Shown here: piece after piece, positions 52,618-62,281 of the stretch
Position numbering within the stretch: position 1 is the first letter of the stretch
How the letters are laid out: each line of letters opens with the position of its first letter
DNA from: Oceanospirillum linum
GTDB lineage: Bacteria > Pseudomonadota > Gammaproteobacteria > Pseudomonadales > Halomonadaceae
Direction: 5' to 3'
NCBI RefSeq assembly: GCF_001995095.2
Contig: NZ_MTSD02000002.1
Location: 1 to 64,000 of the forward strand
DNA length: 64,000 bases
Notes under the pieces: generated by a model
Database searches by the model: none
The model's input: the letters and a program-made list of their open reading frames with translations, nothing else
Told to the model about the DNA's origin: nothing
Translations under genes and position numbers: made by a program

Positions 52618-53858
52618 GCTTTGATCTCTCCCTGAATCTGCCGGAAGCAATCTATAAGCGCATGCTTACGCTCTTCTTCCAACGGCTCCTGTTCCAGGCG
52701 TTTCAGAAACACATCTTCAGGTGTCAGCTCATCGAGCTGAGCCCCATGGTGATAATCCGCTAAGCTGGATTGACGTCGGCTGTCTCGGCGCAAACGAAGC
52801 AGATCCACAGGCAGGTCACCGATCATGGCCTCAATACGGGGCTGCAGATCTGACAAGTAATCATCTGTCTTAACATTAATTTCAAGCCATAGACGCTGGC
52901 CATCGTCCCATGACTCAAACTGAGCAGGCAGTTGCTCTATCTCAGCTTCAATTTCAGACAAGCTACCAGTGATGCGCTGCATCGGTTGGAAAACCGGAAC
53001 AGAGACACTCTCTGTACCCATAAACCCGTTGTCAGAATCCAGTTCAGCAATTAAGACCTGCTTTTCTTTAACTTTCTCATCAAAGCTTAACGCCAGAGGT
53101 GAGCCGCAATAGCGAATATGTTCGGTTTTTGCAACTTTCTGAGGCCGATGAATATGACCAAGGGCAATATAATCCGCCGGAGGAAACGCAGACGCCGGAA
53201 AAGCATCCAGTGTACCGATATAGATATCCTGAACCGATTCAGATGTGGATGCTCCAACAGTGGTGAGGTGTCCCGTCATAACGACAGGTTGCTGCGGGTA
53301 GTGTTGTTTAGCCATCTGGTACAGCTGTTGGTAATAATCACTGATCTGTTGCTGCAGCTGCTGCTTTCTTTCATCCGCAGACAAGCCGGCCTTTGAGCGT
53401 ATTAGATCACTGGGACGAAGAAAAGGGACCGCACAGAGTATAGCGTCTGTCTCACCGAGTTTATTCGTTAAAGGGATCAGGACATCATCATAAGTTTGAC
53501 AGGTATCCATGGCGATACCTTCAGGGTCAGCGCCGGCGATCACTCGGGTGTTCAGCGCCTGGAGAAGCGCTTTCGATTCATTAAGTACCGCGACAGAATC
53601 ATGATTACCCGCCAGTAAGATTAGCTGACAGTCCGGGCTTTCCTGATGCAAGCGAACAATAAAGCGATTATAGAGTGCTCGGGCATAACTGGGAGGCGTT
53701 CCGGTATCAAACAGGTCACCAGCGACAATCACGGCATCAATGGATTTTTGCTTTACCTGATCTAAAAGCCAATCCAGAAAGGCGCCTTGTTCCTGCTCCC
53801 GGCTTTTACCATAAAACAACTGACCTAAATGCCAGTCGGAGGTGTGCAGAATTCTCAT
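52614..53858 (-). CDS. sbcD: SbcD, nuclease complex SbcCD exonuclease subunit
   Basis: A 414-aa Mre11-family metallophosphoesterase. Metal-binding motifs occur in order: TSDWHLGQ at about residue 5, VAGDLFDTGTPPSYA, LAGNHDS, VMTGHLTT and ALGHIHRPQ. ATG 53858 has AGGGATG upstream and gives the usual N-terminus MRILHTSDWH. First gene of the sbcDC operon. Confidence 0.95.
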   Translation of the reverse strand: MRILHTSDWHLGQLFYGKSREQEQGAFLDWLLDQVKQKSIDAVIVAGDLFDTGTPPSYARALYNRFIVRLHQESPDCQLILLAGNHDSVAVLNESKALLQALNTRVIAGADPEGIAMDTCQTYDDVLIPLTNKLGETDAILCAVPFLRPSDLIRSKAGLSADERKQQLQQQISDYYQQLYQMAKQHYPQQPVVMTGHLTTVGASTSESVQDIYIGTLDAFPASAFPPADYIALGHIHRPQKVAKTEHIRYCGSPLALSFDEKVKEKQVLIAELDSDNGFMGTESVSVPVFQPMQRITGSLSEIEAEIEQLPAQFESWDDGQRLWLEINVKTDDYLSDLQPRIEAMIGDLPVDLLRLRRDSRRQSSLADYHHGAQLDELTPEDVFLKRLEQEPLEEERKHALIDCFRQIQGEIKA

Positions 53859-53904
53859 ATAACATCCCTGAAACGGAAAGCAGACAGTCAAGCGAACACA
53901 TCAG

Positions 53905-54378
53905 TTATGGCCGAAGGCCAATGCGCATATCACCATTGTCAAAGAATTGTGCAACCTGCTTACGCTTCCGGCCAATGAGTAGCGTCCCATCATCCAGGAA
54001 GAGGAAGTTTTTCCACGCCCGGCAGAAAACAGCCCATGTGGTTTCGATAATATGCTCGCTGTCATAACAAACATAAACCGTTGTATTGTCTTCCCAGTCA
54101 AAGTGCTGCTGCATTAATTCAGGGAGATCATTGCGACTGCAGTCCCAGGCCTGTTGCCAGGGTCCATTTTCTAACCAGGTTTTACTATTACCTGCCCAGT
54201 CATCTTTTTGAAAAAAGCTATGGTCTGAGCTTTTCTGGCTAATCTGCGACTGCCACAGCTGTGCCGAGCGCTCTGCTGTCATTGGCTTAATAGCAGTCAG
54301 ATCCTCAGCGGTAATGGGCAGGTCTTTATGGCGAAAAATCCAGCGCTTTGAGTAAGTGTCTAAATCAATATAACTCAT
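53905..54378 (-). CDS. DUF2947-like protein
   Basis: A 157-aa soluble protein resembling the DUF2947 family of Vibrio and relatives (SYIDLDTYSKRWIFRHKDLPI, IKPMTAERSAQLWQ, and a Trp/Phe-rich C-terminal half with TTVYVCYDSEHIIETTW). Function unknown. It is 46 bp upstream of sbcD on the same strand and could be cotranscribed with it. Confidence 0.6.
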   Translation of the reverse strand: MSYIDLDTYSKRWIFRHKDLPITAEDLTAIKPMTAERSAQLWQSQISQKSSDHSFFQKDDWAGNSKTWLENGPWQQAWDCSRNDLPELMQQHFDWEDNTTVYVCYDSEHIIETTWAVFCRAWKNFLFLDDGTLLIGRKRKQVAQFFDNGDMRIGLRP

Positions 54379-54524
54379 TAAAATTCAAAAACCTCTAAGA
54401 TGCGGAAGCCCGGTGACGTGAACACAGTAACACCAGGCTAATATAAGCATTATATCAGTTTCTAATTTCTGTTTCAGAGCTGGCCGATGAACATCAGCAA
54501 CTTTTGGAGCCAGGATGGTAGTGA

Positions 54525-54890
54525 CTAACGCTGCTGTTTAAGTTCAGCTAAATAATGTGCAATCTTATCAGCCTGGCTGAACTTAATCTGCGGGAAAGTG
54601 GGCATTCTGGGATAGCGGGGATCACCTTCCCGGATCAGCTTTACGACTTCAGCCCGACTCAGCTTGTGGGTAGCGTTGGCAGGAATACCCATCAGAAATT
54701 TTCCAAGACCGTTGGCCTTATGGCAACTTGCGCAATACTCCGTATACATCTGCTTACCTGTAGCACTGCCTGATGGCGTATCATCATTATAGAAACACCC
54801 TGTCATCAACAGTGATGCTGGCAAAAGCAATGCCATAACGATCTTCCGGCTAAACTCTATCAGGCAAGGTGACAATCTGGCATCAGCCAT
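54525..54890 (-). CDS. Small monohaem cytochrome c, lipoprotein
   Basis: A 121-aa protein. A lipobox MTGCFYND lies near residue 30-37, the haem motif CASCH near residue 54, and a probable Met ligand in RMPTFPQIK. AAGGAG precedes ATG 54890. Likely an electron carrier anchored in the periplasm. No adjacent oxidase genes. Confidence 0.82.
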   Translation of the reverse strand: MADARLSPCLIEFSRKIVMALLLPASLLMTGCFYNDDTPSGSATGKQMYTEYCASCHKANGLGKFLMGIPANATHKLSRAEVVKLIREGDPRYPRMPTFPQIKFSQADKIAHYLAELKQQR

Positions 54891-55101
54891 GGGCTACTCC
54901 TTTTCGATTTAGCTCTCAGCGCTACAAGGCTTTCTCATCTTAAATCTGGTAGAGCGCTTTTTTACCTGCTATCTGAAACATAGTGCATTTGGTGCTAACA
55001 AGCATTGCTATAGAGCAAGCATAGCTGACCGGGCCAATTAGAAAGGCCTGAGAACGGAAAGATATTCCTTCCGGCCAGGCAGAACATCAGAACAGATGGT
55101 T

Positions 55102-56676
55102 TCAGGCCCGACCGAAACGCTGAATCAGGCTGGACAGGTCATTAGCTTCATCCACCAGGTGAAGGCTGGACTGCCGGGTCGCACGACTGGCATCAGCTGT
55201 TGCCCGCGCTGACTGATGTATCAATGAAATACGCTCTTTCATCTCGTTAGCTGCAGCAGATTGCTCTTCAGCGGCAGATGCGATCTGGATATTCATCTGA
55301 CCCAGCTGACTGATAATCGCCTGAAGTTCAGCCAATACCTGCTCAGCCTGTTTAATCTCGTCAACCGTAGAAACAGCCAGTGATTCGGAAGTTTGCATTC
55401 GGCTAACCACTTCACGGGTCTGATCACGAAACTGAGATAAAATAGTCTGAATATCCAGCGTTGACTGTTGAGAGCGATGGGCCAACCCCCGGACCTCATC
55501 CGCAACAACAGCAAACCCTCGCCCTGCTTCACCTGCACGGGCTGCCTCAATAGCGGCATTTAGCGCCAGAAGGTTTGTCTGTTCAGCTATGCCACCAATC
55601 ACATCCAGAATCTGATTAATATTCTCACTCTGTTCCTGTAACGCTTCTAATTGAGCCGTTGAACTACGCACTGAATCGCATAAGGACTGTATCGCCTGCT
55701 CGCTTCTTCGCACAATTTCCTGACCCGAGTAGCTCACTTCATCCGTTTTTCGGGAAACGCTGGCAGCCGCATCACAGTTACGGGCGACCTCTTCAGTCAC
55801 AACACTGATTTGCTCCATAGCAGTAGCGGTCTGTGCCAGCTCATCAAGCTGAGTCTCTGTCTGAGAACTCACTTGAGCAACCTGCTCAGAAACCCCTTCA
55901 ATATGGCGATGAAAATGGACTGATGCATTATCAAGACGGTTCACAACCGTTTTCATTGTGCGATCCAGATAATGCAGGGCGATATCAACTTCACCCACTT
56001 CATCATGATAGTTACTGTAGACTTTCTGCCCCAGTGGATCGCTGTAGATCTTACGACACTTAGCCGCCAGCCTGCGATACTGTTTCGACTGCTGAAAAGC
56101 AGCAAAGCCTAGGCCAAGAAGAGAAAAGATAACAATCAGGCTGCTTTTATCCAGGGCGATATCAGCCATCCAGAGGGCCAACACCAACAGGGGTAAAGTA
56201 AACAAGACGCCCTGTGCAAACGTGATAAAAGTGCGACTCCTGCTTTTAAACCAGTGGGACAGAAGCCCCTTCCCACCTCTGATAGCCTTATAAAGTTCAT
56301 CAGCACGATCAACATCCGGCTGGTCAGGGCTGTGACGAACGGATTGATACCCTGTAATTTCCGAACCTTCAAAAATCGGCGTCACAAAAGCATCAACCCA
56401 GTAGTGATCACCATCAGCGGTACGGTTTTTAACCAAGCCGATCCAGTTTTCCCCTTTGGATACCCGTTTCCAAAGGTCAGAAAAAGCTTCTTTCGGCATA
56501 TCAGGATGCCGAATGATGTTATGAGGGGCTCCGATGAGCTGGTTATGCCCATAACCGGACAAAGTAACAAAATAGTCGTTACAGTCCTGAATAATTCCCT
56601 TTTTATCGGTTGTCGAAATAATGCACCGATCAGGGTCGACCTTTATCGCCCTTTGAGTAACAGAAACTTGTGACAT
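55102..56676 (-). CDS. Aer-like PAS-containing methyl-accepting chemotaxis protein
   Basis: A 524-aa chemoreceptor. An N-terminal PAS domain of the FAD-type aerotaxis family ([39 protein letters not shown]) is followed by two membrane segments (about 150-200), a HAMP-like linker, and the cytoplasmic signalling domain with the hairpin tip [33 protein letters not shown] chose ATG 56676, since the longer frame to 56736 overlaps the upstream gene. Likely senses redox or oxygen via bound FAD (inference). Confidence 0.88.
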   Translation of the reverse strand: MSQVSVTQRAIKVDPDRCIISTTDKKGIIQDCNDYFVTLSGYGHNQLIGAPHNIIRHPDMPKEAFSDLWKRVSKGENWIGLVKNRTADGDHYWVDAFVTPIFEGSEITGYQSVRHSPDQPDVDRADELYKAIRGGKGLLSHWFKSRSRTFITFAQGVLFTLPLLVLALWMADIALDKSSLIVIFSLLGLGFAAFQQSKQYRRLAAKCRKIYSDPLGQKVYSNYHDEVGEVDIALHYLDRTMKTVVNRLDNASVHFHRHIEGVSEQVAQVSSQTETQLDELAQTATAMEQISVVTEEVARNCDAAASVSRKTDEVSYSGQEIVRRSEQAIQSLCDSVRSSTAQLEALQEQSENINQILDVIGGIAEQTNLLALNAAIEAARAGEAGRGFAVVADEVRGLAHRSQQSTLDIQTILSQFRDQTREVVSRMQTSESLAVSTVDEIKQAEQVLAELQAIISQLGQMNIQIASAAEEQSAAANEMKERISLIHQSARATADASRATRQSSLHLVDEANDLSSLIQRFGRA

Positions 56677-56689
56677 CGAATAGGGGTCC

Positions 56690-58771
56690 TTAAATGATAC
56701 TTTCATCTGCCTCTGGAAGGCGTGCAATGCACTCATCCAGGCTGGCTCGGGTCAGGTTTTTAGCAAACAATTCAAATTCATTAGCAGGCAAAGGTTTACT
56801 GATCAGATACCCCTGGAGGTAATCACACTCAAGAGCTTCCAGCGCAGATTTCTGCTCCAGAGTTTCAACACCTTCAGCAACGATCTGCATGCCGAGACTC
56901 TTTGCCAACTGAACAATAGCCTTAGTTACCAGGCGTTCCTGGGGTTGCTCTGTCATTTTCTGCACGAAGCAACGATCAACTTTTAACTTATCAAGTTGAA
57001 AACGGGTCAGGTAACTCAAACTGGAGTAGCCAGTACCGAAGTCATCAATGGAAAGCATAAAGCCTGCTTCTTTAAGATCCGTTACGACAGAAACTGCCGA
57101 GTTGGCATCCTGAATCATCGCCGTTTCTGTAATCTCAAGAGAAATTCTCTCAACAGGAATCCGGTGCTTATTCAAAACCGACATTAACTGTTCCGCTAAC
57201 CCGGCATACTGCAATTGATGCGCGGATAAATTGACAGCGATACTTCCCGTAAAGCTTTCACCCCAGCGGTTCAGCTGATGGCATACTTCTTCAATTACCC
57301 AGTGCCCCAGCTCATGGATCAGCCCGGAATGCTCAGCAATGGGTATAAAGCGATCCGGTGGCACAAAACCAAATTGCTCAGAATGCCAGCGCAACAAAGC
57401 CTCAGCACCAACCAGCTGACCGGTTTCGGTATCAACAATTGGCTGATAATGAAGCGCGAACTCGTTACGTGCCAATGCCAGATGGAGGGCCTGTTCCAGA
57501 AGTACGCCCTCTTTTGCGATTTTCTGCAGCTCACTATTAAAGAAATGACTGCTGTTGCCCCCTTGCTCTTTCGCATGGTGCATAGCGATATGAGACTGCT
57601 CAACTGCCTCCCGGGGGCGTTGGTTCTGTTCCAGTAAACTAATGCCAATACTGACCGTAGAACGCCATTCGATCGACTGATATTCAATGCTACTTTGTAA
57701 TGCTTCCAACAACCCCTGAGCAACAGATTCGGCCTGGGAAGGTGACGTTATAAAAGGCGCCGCAATAATAAATTCATCACCAACGGAGCGAGCCACATAG
57801 CCGTCCGGCAGAAAGGTCTCTGACAAACGCTGCAGGGTTGTTCTGATAATATGATCACCTAATGCCATACCACCATGGTGGTTCAGGCGGCCCATATTGT
57901 CAATCCCGATATAAAAAATAGTAATCGGCTGCTGATGATTTTGTAGCTTACGGGCAAGTGTTTCGATCAGTCCCTGTTGCCCCATAATACTGTTACTCTG
58001 GCCCGGTGCTAATGAGCTGACCAGGGCCGGAGCATCGTTGTGCAATACAACTTCTCCTGATGAAAAATAATGCGTAATCTGCCCTGCTTCATTCAACACG
58101 GTATAGATCGTTTTTTGCTCCGGGTATTCCTGACCATCTTTTCGACGATTCCAGATAAGGCCAGACCAGTACCCTTCACTGATCAGGCTTTGCCAGAGGT
58201 TTCGGTAAAATGCTTTGTCCTGACGACCTGAGCTGAAGAAACCAGGGTCAAACCCCAGTACTTCAGCAGAAGGGTAACCAGAGATCTCTTCAAACCGCTT
58301 ATTCGCTAATACAATCCTGTTACTGGCATCGGTTACAACAACCGATGCGCGACTGGAGTTAAAAATACGCTCAAAGAGTGTCCATTGGTCCTGATACTTC
58401 TGTCGCCAGCGAATATCACGCACAAAACAAAGTGCTGTCGAATCTGAGAGCTGTTTCAGAGACCATTGGAAGTGAAAGCTTTTGCCATCACTTGCATGAC
58501 CTCTGCCCTCCGCCGTAAGTGCAGATGTTTTACTCAGTTCTGATACTAATTCTTCCCGGCTCTGAAATAGAGTTCCTTTCAACCAACTGGCTAAAACCTC
58601 CTCCGGTAAGTGATACTGCCTTGCCATCTGTTTAAACTGAGTATTAGACGAAAGAACCGTCAACTGCTGATCTAAACTGATATGAGCAAATGCCGTATCA
58701 ATCAGTTCCATACCTTGTGAAACACCTTCCAGTAGATGCGACACATCAGCAGACATTACGAGACGGTTCAA
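56690..58771 (-). CDS. PAS-GGDEF-EAL cyclic di-GMP phosphodiesterase
   Basis: A 693-aa signalling protein with a PAS-like N-terminus, a PAS domain (about 125-250), a GGDEF domain whose motif is SVGDEF rather than GGDEF (likely inactive or weak cyclase), and a full EAL domain ([37 protein letters not shown]) that should hydrolyse cyclic di-GMP. I chose TTG 58771, which has GGAG seven bases before; ATG 58756 has none. It is 13 bp upstream of the chemoreceptor gene, so the two are likely cotranscribed. Confidence 0.85.
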   Translation of the reverse strand: MNRLVMSADVSHLLEGVSQGMELIDTAFAHISLDQQLTVLSSNTQFKQMARQYHLPEEVLASWLKGTLFQSREELVSELSKTSALTAEGRGHASDGKSFHFQWSLKQLSDSTALCFVRDIRWRQKYQDQWTLFERIFNSSRASVVVTDASNRIVLANKRFEEISGYPSAEVLGFDPGFFSSGRQDKAFYRNLWQSLISEGYWSGLIWNRRKDGQEYPEQKTIYTVLNEAGQITHYFSSGEVVLHNDAPALVSSLAPGQSNSIMGQQGLIETLARKLQNHQQPITIFYIGIDNMGRLNHHGGMALGDHIIRTTLQRLSETFLPDGYVARSVGDEFIIAAPFITSPSQAESVAQGLLEALQSSIEYQSIEWRSTVSIGISLLEQNQRPREAVEQSHIAMHHAKEQGGNSSHFFNSELQKIAKEGVLLEQALHLALARNEFALHYQPIVDTETGQLVGAEALLRWHSEQFGFVPPDRFIPIAEHSGLIHELGHWVIEEVCHQLNRWGESFTGSIAVNLSAHQLQYAGLAEQLMSVLNKHRIPVERISLEITETAMIQDANSAVSVVTDLKEAGFMLSIDDFGTGYSSLSYLTRFQLDKLKVDRCFVQKMTEQPQERLVTKAIVQLAKSLGMQIVAEGVETLEQKSALEALECDYLQGYLISKPLPANEFELFAKNLTRASLDECIARLPEADESII

Positions 58772-59277
58772 AATAAAACTCCATGAGATCAGGCAGAATA
58801 AATAAATAATTACTTATATTAAGTTGAAGGCGCGGCAATTTAGCACCTCATCCAGCAGATGAAAAGATGTTTAAAGTGTATGTAAAGTTTGATTTTGACC
58901 TGACGCCAGTCAAAGAAATTGGTAGCAAGGCTTGATATACCTCAAAACACCACGAAAAATCAGGGTATTAGGCTACATTGTGGGATTCAATAACATATAT
59001 ATAATAAGTATTGATCTGTTTTTTGTTACAAAAAAACTACAACAACGTCACAACAGGACCTTAATCAATGGCTCAAAACTCTTGTTTAAGGTAAAGAATA
59101 TTGCCGGCCCTGAGTCCATAGAATAAAGTCTGCCTTCACCCCAGTAAAAACCAAAAGAGCAGAATTATTTTTTATCTATAGGCCAGAAGCCGTACAAACT
59201 GTCTTTTTATGGGAAAATCAGTCAGTATCCACTGGAATATTTGCCACTATTCTTCCACCCATGCATAAGGCAACCGG
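58772..59277. other. AT-rich 500-bp intergenic region
   Basis: No convincing gene. A 64-codon frame at 58932-59126 lacks a proper start and ribosome binding site. The region likely holds promoters for the phosphodiesterase (leftward) and the hopJ gene (rightward). No repeat or RNA recognised. Confidence 0.4.
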
Positions 59278-59616
59278 ATGACTTTAAGTAACTTTTTAAA
59301 TAAGCTTGCGACAGCTACTGGCCCTGAGTTTGAAGAAACCCAACAGGTCATTACCGACCTCTACCACTACACCCCAGCCGCCTTCAGTAATGGCGACATA
59401 AGAAATGAAGCAGGCCAGAACGAAGGCAGCTGTAAAATATTTGCATTTGCAAAAGATCAGCAGCTGAGTGAAGAGAGCACCCTTCGCTGCTTCGGGCGCT
59501 TTTATCAGGATGTGCTCAACACACCTGAGGGTACAGACCATGGAAATATCCGTAATTTTATGCACCATGGCTGGGACGGTATCCACTTTGAGTCTCAGGC
59601 TCTGACACCCAAATAG
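59278..59616 (+). CDS. HopJ family protein
   Basis: A 112-aa protein of the HopJ type III effector family (FEETQQVITDLYHYTPAAFSNG, NEGSCKIFAFAKDQQLSEE, ALRCFGRFYQDVL-type CFGRFYQDVLNTPEGTDHGNIRNF). The name comes from a Pseudomonas effector but the family is widespread in bacteria without such a secretion system; here it is likely a cytoplasmic protein of unknown role. Confidence 0.82.
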   Translation: MTLSNFLNKLATATGPEFEETQQVITDLYHYTPAAFSNGDIRNEAGQNEGSCKIFAFAKDQQLSEESTLRCFGRFYQDVLNTPEGTDHGNIRNFMHHGWDGIHFESQALTPK

Positions 59617-59643
59617 ACTGGGATCATCTTTTGCGCTAAACCG

Positions 59644-59677
59644 AAAAAAGCCTGGTGCTGATGGCACCAGGCTTTTT
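59644..59677. terminator. Bidirectional terminator hopJ / tsdA-like
   Basis: GCCTGGTGC / GCACCAGGC stem with TGATG loop, flanked by A6 and T5 runs, between two convergent genes. Confidence 0.9.
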
Positions 59678-59698
59678 GCATATCTGACGGCGTTATTG

Positions 59699-60697
59699 CT
59701 ACCAGCTGTCGGAGCCCTGCTCAAAGGTACGGGGCTTCAGATTGTCGGGTTTAAGAAAAGGCTTTTCACCGGTGTTAGTATGCGCACCTAATACCCGGCC
59801 ATTAACCTTAGTTCCGTATAGCGTATGCTTATGGAAGTTCAGGAATTTCTCACGGGTAGCCTCAGCGCTACCAACAAAACGAGGGTCCTGAGGGCGCTCC
59901 TGAGCATTAATAAAGTAGGCCACATCCCAGGCATCCTGATCACTTAACTTACCTGGCTGCCCTAATGGCATATTGTGTTTAATAAATGCTGCTGCGGTAA
60001 AAATACGGGTCATACCAGCGCCCCAGTTATATGCTCCATCCCCCCATAAGGGCGGAAAAACAACTGTTCCTTCAGCATTTTTCTGACCCTGCCCTTTATC
60101 ACCATGGCAAACAGAACAGTTCTCGGAGAAGACCGCTTCACCACGACCATAATCCGGCTCAAGTTTTGGCTTCTCTAATTTGCCAAAACCTCGACCTGCA
60201 ATATTAGTCTCATAAACAGGAGCACCCTTTGCCATCCATTGCTGATAGGCCACAAGAGCAAGCATGGTATCACTACCGTAGGCGGGGGGCTTTCCGTTCA
60301 TCGAGAATGCAAAACAGCCTGCGATCCGCTCTTCAACTGAGTTAACATGTTGGTTTTTGCCCCGAAAATCAGGCAATGTCGTACTGGCAGGCCAGACTGG
60401 GGCTGCCCACATTTTACGCCCCTCACCCATATGACAGGTTCGGCAGTTCATATCGTTAAAAACATTCTCACCACGTAGCTGTTGCGTATTCATAAACAGA
60501 TCGTAGCCTTTCCGAATAACGGCCTTTAACTGCGGCTTTAAACTTTCATCCTTTTCCAGGTCTTCAAGCGTCGGCGCCTGATGGACATACTGCCCTTCTT
60601 TCGGTTCCGGCAGTTTTACAGAAGTATCAGCGACGGTTATGCCACAGGCCATTATCCCAAACAGCAATAGAACGCCCCGTTTGTTTGCAATATCCAT
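59699..60697 (-). CDS. tsdA: TsdA-like dihaem cytochrome c, thiosulfate dehydrogenase
   Basis: A 332-aa periplasmic protein with a signal peptide (1-24) and two haem motifs, CRTCH (85-89) and CSVCH (194-198). Between them Cys128 in RIAGCFAFSMNGKPP matches the unusual Cys haem ligand region of TsdA. TsdA oxidises thiosulfate to tetrathionate (or the reverse). ATG 60697 is chosen for GGGAG upstream. The preceding gene is a c4-like partner (tsdB position), a typical arrangement. Annotation as TsdA rests on these motifs. Confidence 0.72.
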   Translation of the reverse strand: MDIANKRGVLLLFGIMACGITVADTSVKLPEPKEGQYVHQAPTLEDLEKDESLKPQLKAVIRKGYDLFMNTQQLRGENVFNDMNCRTCHMGEGRKMWAAPVWPASTTLPDFRGKNQHVNSVEERIAGCFAFSMNGKPPAYGSDTMLALVAYQQWMAKGAPVYETNIAGRGFGKLEKPKLEPDYGRGEAVFSENCSVCHGDKGQGQKNAEGTVVFPPLWGDGAYNWGAGMTRIFTAAAFIKHNMPLGQPGKLSDQDAWDVAYFINAQERPQDPRFVGSAEATREKFLNFHKHTLYGTKVNGRVLGAHTNTGEKPFLKPDNLKPRTFEQGSDSW

Positions 60698-60709
60698 GAT
60701 CAATCTCCC

Positions 60710-61357
60710 TTATTTGATCGGCTGTTTAGCAAGCCATAAAGCGACGGCATCAATATCCTGCTCTGTCATCCGTTTGGCCACTGCCAGCATCAGGTTATTT
60801 GGGTCATTACTGCGGCTTCCGTTTTTCCAGGCATGCAGTTGCTGGCGAATATAATCAGAGTGTTGCCCTGCCAGCTCCGGAAAGCTTTTTCCAACTCCAG
60901 CTGCATCGGGCCCATGACAACTGTTACAGGCCGGTATATACCGGTCCCAATCGCCCCTTACAGCAAGGCGCTTGCCCAGAGCCTGCTGCTCATCAGTCAG
61001 AGAGACCGCTTCAGTATGCGTAGGTGTGAGCTGCGCATAATAGGCTGAAACATTCTTAATTTGCTGTTCCGTCAGCATATTCGCGAAAGGCATCATGGTG
61101 GCACTCTGCCTGAGCCCTCCACGGAAATCCCGCAGTTGTTTTTCAATATATTCCGCATTCAGACCTGCGAGTCGTGGCCATGACTCAGCGCCAGCGTTAC
61201 TTTTACCATTACCGTCTGCCTGATGGCAGGCGATGCACATCGCCGATGTTTGCTGTCCTTTTATCGGGTCAGCATCAGCTAATGCCAACCCGGATGCACC
61301 ACCACAACTTAGGGCAAGTACTAAGCTGGCAATACGGGGCTTCAGTTGCTTTTTCAT
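60710..61357 (-). CDS. tsdB: TsdB-like dihaem cytochrome c4
   Basis: A 215-aa periplasmic c4-type cytochrome: signal peptide to about residue 28, haem motifs CIACH (41-45) and CNSCH (144-148), with MMPFANMLT and LMLAVAKRM regions supplying likely Met ligands. GAGG is correctly spaced for ATG 61357. It is 12 bp before the TsdA-like gene and likely accepts its electrons. Confidence 0.78.
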   Translation of the reverse strand: MKKQLKPRIASLVLALSCGGASGLALADADPIKGQQTSAMCIACHQADGNGKSNAGAESWPRLAGLNAEYIEKQLRDFRGGLRQSATMMPFANMLTEQQIKNVSAYYAQLTPTHTEAVSLTDEQQALGKRLAVRGDWDRYIPACNSCHGPDAAGVGKSFPELAGQHSDYIRQQLHAWKNGSRSNDPNNLMLAVAKRMTEQDIDAVALWLAKQPIK

Positions 61358-61531
61358 AAGCATACCTCATCAATCAAGTAGTCCATTTTTATAAGCGTTT
61401 GCTTATCAGGATGTCTTGTTATTATTTTCTATCATCCAGATAGAATTAAAGCCTGGCGATGAACTCATCAGCAGGCTTTCGAACACCCTATAACAGATAA
61501 TACCAAATTAAGAGATATATGCTACGTCTGG

Positions 61532-61810
61532 TTAGTTACGGCTGGTTACTTCCAGCAGATGGTAGCCAAATTGAGTCTGAACCGGTCCTAGAACGGTATT
61601 CAAATCACCGGAAAAAACAGCTTTATCAAACTCCGGTACCATCTCACCGGGGCGGAAACTGCCAAGATCACCGCCTTCCGCACCGGATGGACAAAGTGAG
61701 TGCTCCTGAGCTACAGCAGCAAAATCTTTACCGGACTCAATTTCGGCTTTCAGGTTCAGACATTGCTGTTCATCGGCCACCAAAATGTGACGTGCGCTTG
61801 CAACGGGCAT
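61532..61810 (-). CDS. ppiC: PpiC-type parvulin peptidyl-prolyl isomerase
   Basis: A 92-aa single-domain parvulin, the same length as E. coli PpiC. Typical blocks: ARHILVADEQQCLNLKAEI, HSLCPSGAEGGDLGSFRPGEMVPEFDKAVF and TQFGYHLLEVTSRN. No signal peptide, so cytoplasmic. ATG 61810 is chosen (GGAG upstream). Confidence 0.92.
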   Translation of the reverse strand: MPVASARHILVADEQQCLNLKAEIESGKDFAAVAQEHSLCPSGAEGGDLGSFRPGEMVPEFDKAVFSGDLNTVLGPVQTQFGYHLLEVTSRN

Positions 61811-62017
61811 AATCCGTCTCCTCTGTAGAGTTGACTTTAGCAACTCATTTAATAGTGATGTGGGTATAGCAGGCTAACAAAAAGTCGCCAAAGTAAGGCA
61901 TAATACTGGAAAATCAGGAATACAGGCTTATATTGCCAACTCCTCTGGAATTAATTAATAGACTAAGATCATAAAAAAGTATTCAGGTTCCCTGAATTTC
62001 GCATATTTGGAGTATAC

Positions 62018-62272
62018 ATGGCGCTAACATGCCGTATGGGCTGTGCAGCTTGCTATACCGCCCCCAGTATCAGCAGCCCACTACCCAAAATGCCCACGGG
62101 CAAACCGGCGGGCGTACCTTGTGCCCACCTGTTATCGGATCTGAAGTGCGAGCTTTTTGGACGGCCTGAACGACCTAAAGTCTGTGGTGACTTCCAGCCG
62201 GCGGACTATGTCTGCGGCGACTCCCGGGAACAGGCACTTATTTTACTGACAGAACTGGAACGCTGTACCTGA
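62018..62272 (+). CDS. YkgJ-like cysteine cluster protein
   Basis: An 84-aa protein with Cys motifs MGCAACY and CAHL ... CELFGRPERPKVCGDF, the pattern of the YkgJ/UPF0153 family, proposed to bind a metal ion or Fe-S cluster. GGAG lies before ATG 62018. Convergent with the radical SAM gene. Confidence 0.72.
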   Translation: MALTCRMGCAACYTAPSISSPLPKMPTGKPAGVPCAHLLSDLKCELFGRPERPKVCGDFQPADYVCGDSREQALILLTELERCT

Positions 62273-62281
62273 ACCGCCAAC

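Noticed and set aside
58932..59126. 64-codon plus-strand frame in the AT-rich gap before hopJ
   Set aside because: It starts with TTG, lacks a ribosome binding site and shows no family resemblance.
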